Program-made: the position numbers and the translations under genes
Notes under the pieces: generated by a model
What the model saw: the letters and a program-made list of their open reading frames with translations, nothing else
The model's database searches: none
Told to the model about the DNA's origin: nothing
In this document: piece after piece, positions 31,801 to 36,125 of the stretch
Position numbering within the stretch: the first letter of the stretch is position 1
Layout: every line of letters begins with the position of its first letter
NCBI GenBank assembly: GCA_029249225.1
Contig: JAQWHT010000079.1
Span: 1-36,125, forward strand
From: Flavobacteriaceae bacterium
GTDB lineage: Bacteria; Bacteroidota; Bacteroidia; Flavobacteriales; Flavobacteriaceae
Reading direction: 5' to 3'
Length of the DNA stretch: 36,125 nt

Positions 31801-33345
31801 TCTCCCCCACCGCATCACGATATCTATTCAATTGAAGACTTGGCTCAATTAATCTATGATTTAAAGAACGCGAACCGCGATGCACGAGTCAATGTGAAAT
31901 TAGTTTCTGAAGTGGGTGTTGGAACTATCGCAGCTGGAGTTGCAAAAGCCAAAGCTGATGTCATTTTGATTTCTGGATTTGACGGAGGTACGGGAGCCTC
32001 TCCACTTACTTCACTAAAACACGCTGGACTTCCTTGGGAACTTGGTATTGCTGAAGCACAGCAGACCCTTGTAATGAATGATTTAAGAAGTCGAATAGTT
32101 TTAGAATGTGACGGTCAAATGAAAACAGGTCGAGATGTTGCCATCGCTTGTTTGCTTGGTGCTGAAGAATTTGGGTTTTCTACCGCCCCACTAATTGCAT
32201 CAGGATGTATTATGATGCGCGCTTGTCATCTCAATACCTGCCCAGTTGGTATTGCTACCCAAGATCCTGAATTGCGAAAAAACTTTAAAGGTAAGCCAGA
32301 ACATGTAATCAACTACATGTACTTTATCGCAGAAGAGTTGCGTCAAATCATGGCAGAACTCGGATTTAGAACTGTTGACGAAATGGTAGGTCAGTCACAG
32401 AAACTCAATATGAAAAAAGCTATTGAGCATTATAAAGCACAAGGAATAGATTTATCTAAAATACTTTATAAGCCGGAGGTTCCTTCTCATGTACAAGAAC
32501 GCAATACCGTTTCTCAGGATCATCAACTCGAAAATGTACTAGACTTTGATATTTTGAGACACGCACATCCTGCCTTATACCGAAAAGAGGAACAGCATTT
32601 GGAATACCGAATCAAAAATACCAACCGTACCGTTGGAGCAATTTTAAGTAATGAGATTTCTAAAATTCACGGTGCTGACGGATTGCCAAACAAAACCCTT
32701 AGTTTAAAATTTTTAGGTACCGCAGGTCAAAGTTTTGGTGGTTTTGCAACTCACGGACTCTATATGAAGGTAGTGGGTACAGCAAACGATTATTTTGGAA
32801 AAGGACTCTCTGGTGCCACCCTAGTTGCTCAAGTACCCGAAAAAGCAACATTTGTACCTCACGAAAATATCATCATTGGAAACGTTGCTTTATATGGTGC
32901 TACACAGGGTGAAGCCTATATCAATGGAATTGCTGGTGAACGTTTTTGTGTTCGAAATTCTGGAGCAAAAGCCGTTGTAGAAGGAATTGGAGATCACGGT
33001 TGTGAATACATGACGGGAGGTATCGCTGTCGTATTGGGAGAATTTGGAAGAAATTTTGCTGCCGGAATGAGTGGTGGAATTGCTTATCTCTACAGTGAGG
33101 ACGGAACTTTTGACGAGAAAAAATTCAACCTTGAAATGGTAGAATTAGAAGACTTACTTGAAAGCGACTTTGAAAATCTTCAAGAGTTGTTGCAAAATCA
33201 TATTGATTATACCCGAAGTCCAAAAGCAACTAAAATACTTGAAGAGTGGCCACAGTCTGCAAAAAAGTTTATTAAGGTTATGCCTTCAGACTATAAAAGA
33301 GCTTTAGAAATGATGGCTAAGAATCAAACTGAAAAAACGATATAG
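28843..33345 (+). CDS. gltB: Glutamate synthase large subunit GltB
   Basis: 1500 residues, full length. It makes two glutamates from glutamine and 2-oxoglutarate with electrons from GltD. A 17-residue propeptide precedes Cys18 (HDNCGAGF), the N-terminal nucleophile of the glutaminase domain (about 18-430). The central domain follows, then the FMN/synthase domain (about 860-1230: FKTGAMSLGSISQEAHENLA, GEGGQLPGPKV, FDGGTGASP). The 3Fe-4S cluster cysteines are Cys1122, Cys1128 and Cys1133 (CIMMRACHLNTC). The C-terminal beta-helix (about 1270-1490) contains GQSFGGFATHG and YMTGGIAVVLGEFGRNFAAG. gltD follows after 2 bp. Control probably acts at the repeated sites upstream. Confidence 0.98.
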   Translation: MLPAKQGLYNPENEHDNCGAGFICSLQGKKTNDIIHKALDILDKLEHRGAVSADGKTGDGAGILIEIPHDFLISQCDFELPDLHQYAVGMVFLPKKENQRTYCIGVFESEIKKQGLNILGWRKVPVNPDVMGSIAAQTEPYIMQVFIDRGTSEMSDQEFNIKLFCSRKIAEHTISNSKLSEASYFYLPSLSTHTLIYKGLLIPEDIKGYYKDLSDPAVVTRLALVHQRFSTNTFPTWDLAQPFRYMCHNGEINTYRGNVSRMQAREELLESDFFGPDIKKILPVILPGKSDSSSMDMVVELLLATGRSLPEVMMMLVPEAWEKHASMDEGKKAFYQYNSCIMEPWDGPASIPFTDGKFIGALLDRNGLRPSRYSVTKDGYVVMSSETGVLDIAPENIERHGRLEPGKMFLVNMDEGRIIEDEEIKKEITSKRPYQKWLDENLLPLKDIPYRGNLTPTEDEGFETRMRIFGYTQEDLKTIITPMSLLGKEAIGSMGTDTPLAVLSERPQLLYNYFKQLFAQVTNPPLDGIREEIVTDTSLSVGKEFNLFDITPSQAKKLSIQNPVISNEDLDKIKFIEHHDFKAETISTLYEVSTGLNGLENALEDMIKSIEKAVDKGANIIILSDRGVSPSMAPIPILLSTSHTHHAFKRLKKRSKFGIIIESAEPREPHHFALLFGYGASAINPYMVNEIIIHQAQQGNISLEANLAIENFNKAIAKGIVKVMNKIGISTLHSYRGSQIFEALGLSEKFINRFFCNTATRIEGIGLYEIEKEINSRHSRAYVHESNLGLPLEIGGDYRWRRDGEAHVVNPQTIASLQQAVRQNKPESYNAFAKMINEQNEKLMTLRGLFEFSSFDPIPVDQVEPWTEIVKRFKTGAMSLGSISQEAHENLAIAMNRIGGKSNSGEGGEDVRRFQPDQDGNWKNSAIKQVASGRFGVSSHYLSSAKEIQIKMAQGAKPGEGGQLPGPKVNPYIASVRNSTPYVGLISPPPHHDIYSIEDLAQLIYDLKNANRDARVNVKLVSEVGVGTIAAGVAKAKADVILISGFDGGTGASPLTSLKHAGLPWELGIAEAQQTLVMNDLRSRIVLECDGQMKTGRDVAIACLLGAEEFGFSTAPLIASGCIMMRACHLNTCPVGIATQDPELRKNFKGKPEHVINYMYFIAEELRQIMAELGFRTVDEMVGQSQKLNMKKAIEHYKAQGIDLSKILYKPEVPSHVQERNTVSQDHQLENVLDFDILRHAHPALYRKEEQHLEYRIKNTNRTVGAILSNEISKIHGADGLPNKTLSLKFLGTAGQSFGGFATHGLYMKVVGTANDYFGKGLSGATLVAQVPEKATFVPHENIIIGNVALYGATQGEAYINGIAGERFCVRNSGAKAVVEGIGDHGCEYMTGGIAVVLGEFGRNFAAGMSGGIAYLYSEDGTFDEKKFNLEMVELEDLLESDFENLQELLQNHIDYTRSPKATKILEEWPQSAKKFIKVMPSDYKRALEMMAKNQTEKTI

Positions 33346-33347
33346 AT

Positions 33348-34814
33348 ATGGGAAAGATTAAAGGTTTTATGGAATATGACCGACTAAAAGAGCCGGTTAT
33401 TGAGCCCAAGAAGCGAATTGGCAATTATAATGAATTTACAATTGCTCCAAAAACTGAAACTTTACAAGAGCAAGGTGCACGTTGTATGGATTGTGGTGTT
33501 CCTTTTTGTCACAGTGGTTGTCCCTTAGGAAACTTGATCCCCGATTTTAACGATGCGGTATACCAAAATGAGTGGCAGCGTGCCTTAACTATTCTACACA
33601 GCACTAACAACTTTCCTGAATTTACCGGAAGATTGTGTCCTGCTCCCTGTGAAGAGGCCTGTGTCTTGGGGATTGTGAATCCTCCTGTTTCGATAGAACT
33701 AATAGAAAAGTATATTGTTGAGCGTGGATTTTCTGAGGGTTGGATTAAACCTAAGCCACCAGAACACAGAACCAATAAGACTGTCGCCATCATTGGCTCG
33801 GGTCCTGCAGGTCTTGCTGCTGCACAGCAGCTCAATAGAGCTGGACATACCGTTACAGTATTTGAGAGAGATAATAAATTGGGAGGCTTACTCCGCTATG
33901 GAATTCCTGATTTTAAAATGGAAAAAAGTGTCATCGACAGAAGACTCGAAATTTTAGAAGCTGAAGGAATTGAATTCAAATGTAATATTGAAATTGGAAA
34001 AGATATTGAAGCTAGTCAATTAGAAAAAAAATTTGATGCAGTCATTCTAGCAACTGGGGCAACCATTAAAAGACAAATGCCGATTCCAGGAGCGGATTTA
34101 GAAGGTGTGGTTCAAGCCATGGACTTCCTCCCTCACAATAACAAAGCAGTAGATGGCCAACATGACCATGAAGAAAAATACCTTGCAGAAAATAAAAATG
34201 TCATCGTAATTGGTGGAGGAGATACCGGCTCAGACTGTATTGGAACCTCAAACAGACAAGGTGCAACCAGTGTAACCAACTTTGAAATTATGCCCAAACC
34301 GGCAGATTCAAGAACCGAAGAACATCCTTGGCCCTACTGGCCGTTTAAACTCAAAACTTCTTCCTCGCATGAAGAAGGAAGCCATCGGGAGTGGAGTATT
34401 TTAACCAAGGAGTTTGTAGGAGATGATAAAGGTCATGTAAAGTCACTCAAGACGGTTGAAGTCCAGTGGAAAAAAATTCCTGGAGAACGCCCTCAACTCA
34501 TAGAGAAAAAAGATTCTGAAAAAGAATGGCCTTGTGAATTGGCGCTTCTAGCACTTGGATTTACAGGTCCAGAAAAAAGTCTTCCAGAACAATTCGGTCT
34601 TTCATTTGACGAAAGAGGAAATATTAGAGGAGAAAATGACTACCAAACATTAAAAGCTAATATTTTTACTGCGGGTGATTGCCGAAGAGGACAGTCTCTC
34701 ATTGTCTGGGCAATCTCTGAAGGACGTGAGGCAGCTCATCAAGTAGATACTTATTTAATGGGTAGTTCTGTACTTCCTCAAAAAAATAAAGCTGGAGATT
34801 TAGTCGCATCTTAA
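33348..34814 (+). CDS. gltD: Glutamate synthase small subunit GltD
   Basis: 488 residues. It passes electrons from NADPH via FAD and two 4Fe-4S clusters to GltB. The N-terminal cysteines are in CMDCGVPFCHSGCPLG and CPAPCEEACVLG. The FAD-binding loop is IIGSGPAGLAAAQQL (about 148-162), and the second dinucleotide site VIVIGGGDTGSDCIGTSNRQ is near residue 285. NIFTAGDCRRGQSLIVWAISEGREAA closes the FAD site. It starts 2 bp after gltB, so the two are co-translated. A terminator-like hairpin follows about 100 bp later. Confidence 0.98.
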   Translation: MGKIKGFMEYDRLKEPVIEPKKRIGNYNEFTIAPKTETLQEQGARCMDCGVPFCHSGCPLGNLIPDFNDAVYQNEWQRALTILHSTNNFPEFTGRLCPAPCEEACVLGIVNPPVSIELIEKYIVERGFSEGWIKPKPPEHRTNKTVAIIGSGPAGLAAAQQLNRAGHTVTVFERDNKLGGLLRYGIPDFKMEKSVIDRRLEILEAEGIEFKCNIEIGKDIEASQLEKKFDAVILATGATIKRQMPIPGADLEGVVQAMDFLPHNNKAVDGQHDHEEKYLAENKNVIVIGGGDTGSDCIGTSNRQGATSVTNFEIMPKPADSRTEEHPWPYWPFKLKTSSSHEEGSHREWSILTKEFVGDDKGHVKSLKTVEVQWKKIPGERPQLIEKKDSEKEWPCELALLALGFTGPEKSLPEQFGLSFDERGNIRGENDYQTLKANIFTAGDCRRGQSLIVWAISEGREAAHQVDTYLMGSSVLPQKNKAGDLVAS

Positions 34815-34917
34815 TCTCAAACTCCTTCTCTTTTCAACCCTAAAATTTACAGTTTGTAGGTTATTACATTTAGGTCTTGAGTTAAAGTACTTGATCAAAA
34901 AAAAACTCATTCTAACG

Positions 34918-34937
34918 AAAGAGGTACTCTTTTTTTT
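34918..34937 (+). terminator. Probable intrinsic terminator of gltBD
   Basis: AAAGAG-GTA-CTCTTT forms a 6-bp stem followed directly by further T (to 34937). The stem is short and AT-rich, but position and T-run fit the end of the gltBD transcript. Confidence 0.55.
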
Positions 34938-34938
34938 C

Positions 34939-35147
34939 TAGGTCTTCATTCGTGTTGTTAAAGCGTATCTCCTACCTGTTTTAACTTAAAAAAGGCTACA
35001 CATCAAAGCCCCAACGAAGTCTTCAGGCTACTTTATCCTGAGGAAACCAAGATCTTTAATGCAGTAAAAAAGTCAATAAAACTCAAATAAATCTAAGTTA
35101 TCTGTAACAATTTGATGGAGTATACGTCATAAAGGAAAACCCTACAA
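34939..35147. other. Gene-free part of the 333-bp gap between gltD and the DUF5916 gene
   Basis: Together with 34815-34917 this is AT-rich non-coding DNA. It holds a weak hairpin TCAGG/CCTGA (about 35021-35039) and a 42-codon open stretch without a start codon ending at TAA 35088-35090. No clear TAnnTTTG element was found ahead of the gene at 35148. Confidence 0.4.
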
Positions 35148-36125
35148 ATGTCCAAGACCTTTAACGTCCTACTTATCTTTTTTTCTTTTTGTTTAGCTGC
35201 CCAAAACAATCCGCCAAATTTTGATGGAATTATAAATTCAGACGAATGGCATGCAGCAGAAAAATTTGAAATCAACTATGAAATTGATCCTGGAAATAAT
35301 GTGCCTTCGCCTCATTTAACGGAGGTGTTTATTAGCTATACCGAAACTGATTTGTATGTAGGTTTTATAGCTTTTGCCGATATGGAAAACTTGCGTTCTT
35401 CAGTGCGCAATCGAGATGAAGGTTTTCAAGATGAAATGTTTTTATTGCAATCGACACCTATGGAGACGGTCGTTATATGGTCGGCTTGGGGTCCAATCCT
35501 GAGGGAAATCAATTGGACGTCAAATTATTATCTAACGGAAATGATGATATAACCTACGATGTTAATTTTGAATCTAAGGCTAGTAAACATGATGACAGCT
35601 ATCATATTGAACTTAAAATTCCTTTTAGTGTATTACAGTTTAAGCAAGCTCCACAAATGGAATGGAAGATATTACTTTATCGTTCTACTTTTACGGAAAA
35701 CAATCGAAGTCAAAACATCAATTTTCCCCTCGATAGAAACAATCCTTGTTTACCCTGTCAAGCCACCTCTGTAATTACCTTGGAAAATATAAAATCAAAA
35801 AATAGAGTCAACCTCCTCCCATACGTATACGGGGGCTTGGACGGAACTACAGAAAACAATAAGCTAAGTTACGGTAAGCCAACTGGGACAGTTGGACTAA
35901 GTGGTTTGTTTGACATCAACAATATCACCTCCTTGGAATATGCCCTTAATCCTGATTTTTCTCAAGTAGAAGCGGATGTTTCACAAATTAGTGTGAACAA
36001 TACTTTTGCCATCTTTTTTCGTGAGAGACGTCCCTATTTTAATGAAGGTAATGACATCATTGATACACGACTCAATACGGTCTATACTCGATCCATCAAC
36101 AAACCCCTTCTCTCAACTAAGCTCA
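35148..36125 (+). pseudogene. DUF5916 protein with CBM9-like domain, frameshifted and cut by the window end
   Basis: A signal peptide (1-19, ending CLAAQ) is followed by a CBM9-like carbohydrate-binding-type domain (PPNFDGIINSDEWHAAEKF, VFISYTETDLYVGFIAFAD). The frame from ATG 35148 ends at TAA 35550-35552, but the true sequence leaves it at a T5 run (35439-35443). With one base added there, the frame reads on as IDTYGDGRYMVGLGSNPEGN and stays open to the window edge. It then gives IPFSVLQFKQAP and the DUF5916 hallmark LNPDFSQVEADVSQISVNN with FFRERRPYFNEG, the start of an outer-membrane beta-barrel-like region. DUF5916 proteins are large outer-membrane-associated proteins of Bacteroidota with unclear function. 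A homopolymer indel may be a real mutation, phase variation or a sequencing error. Confidence 0.85.

Noticed and set aside
34962-35090. 42-codon stretch ending NAVKKSIKLK
   Set aside because: No start codon follows the upstream stop; composition looks coding-like, but no family is recognised.
35559-35774. Possible 71-residue gene starting MLILNLRLV
   Set aside because: It is an out-of-frame reading of the DUF5916 sequence; the true frame continues with SNPEGNQLDVKLLSNGNDD and IPFSVLQFKQ.

Overview
The window looks like chromosomal DNA of a marine-type Bacteroidota, most likely Flavobacteriaceae. The DNA is AT-rich and several genes are preceded by the Bacteroidota -7 promoter motif TAnnTTTG. 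The gene families also fit: lipA, lpxK, Nif3, a coiled-coil 'zinc ribbon' protein, NhaD, ExbB/ExbD/TonB with folC, a DUF5916 protein, and a type II-C Cas9 relic of Bacteroidota type. No rRNA, insertion sequence, phage gene or CRISPR array was found.

Layout. (1) 1-9680: the end of a plus-strand gene, then six minus-strand genes in tight succession, transcribed from 9680 down to 157. They encode a PSD1/DUF1549/DUF1553 cytochrome-c-type lipoprotein, a Tat-exported DUF1501 protein, a secreted TIM-barrel sugar isomerase-like protein, a DUF2231 membrane protein with a cytochrome c motif and repeat tail, an APC permease, and an aldo/keto reductase fused to a Rid domain. This looks like an accessory catabolic operon with an extracytoplasmic stage (heme proteins, isomerase), an uptake step and a cytoplasmic stage. 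The substrate is unknown. (2) 9788-14162: tRNA-Leu, an M20 dipeptidase, a lipoprotein-ruvC-hemW operon and a DUF456 membrane protein. (3) 14169-15869: a relic of a type II-C cas9. It is a 505-codon open frame covering part of HNH, RuvC-III and the PAM-interacting domain, with no N-terminal two thirds, no credible start and apparently destroyed catalytic residues. A terminator-like multi-hairpin RNA follows it. (4) 15986-21817: a small NqrM-like Cys protein, an ECF sigma factor overlapping a non-canonical Nramp-like transporter, lipA, lpxK, Nif3 and the coiled-coil protein, which has lost all its zinc cysteines. (5) 21824-22899: a Dabb-domain membrane protein, a 0.5-kb gene-poor stretch with a long hairpin, and tRNA-Val. 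(6) 22968-28649: a minus-strand run anmK-nhaD-exbB-exbD-tonB-like-folC. (7) 28659-34937: a divergent intergenic region with operator-like repeats, then gltB-gltD. (8) 35148-end: a frameshifted DUF5916 gene that runs off the window.

The most unusual items are the eroded but still open cas9 fragment and the PSD1/DUF1501/isomerase/permease/AKR-Rid operon. All family assignments come from reading the translated sequence; no database search was run.
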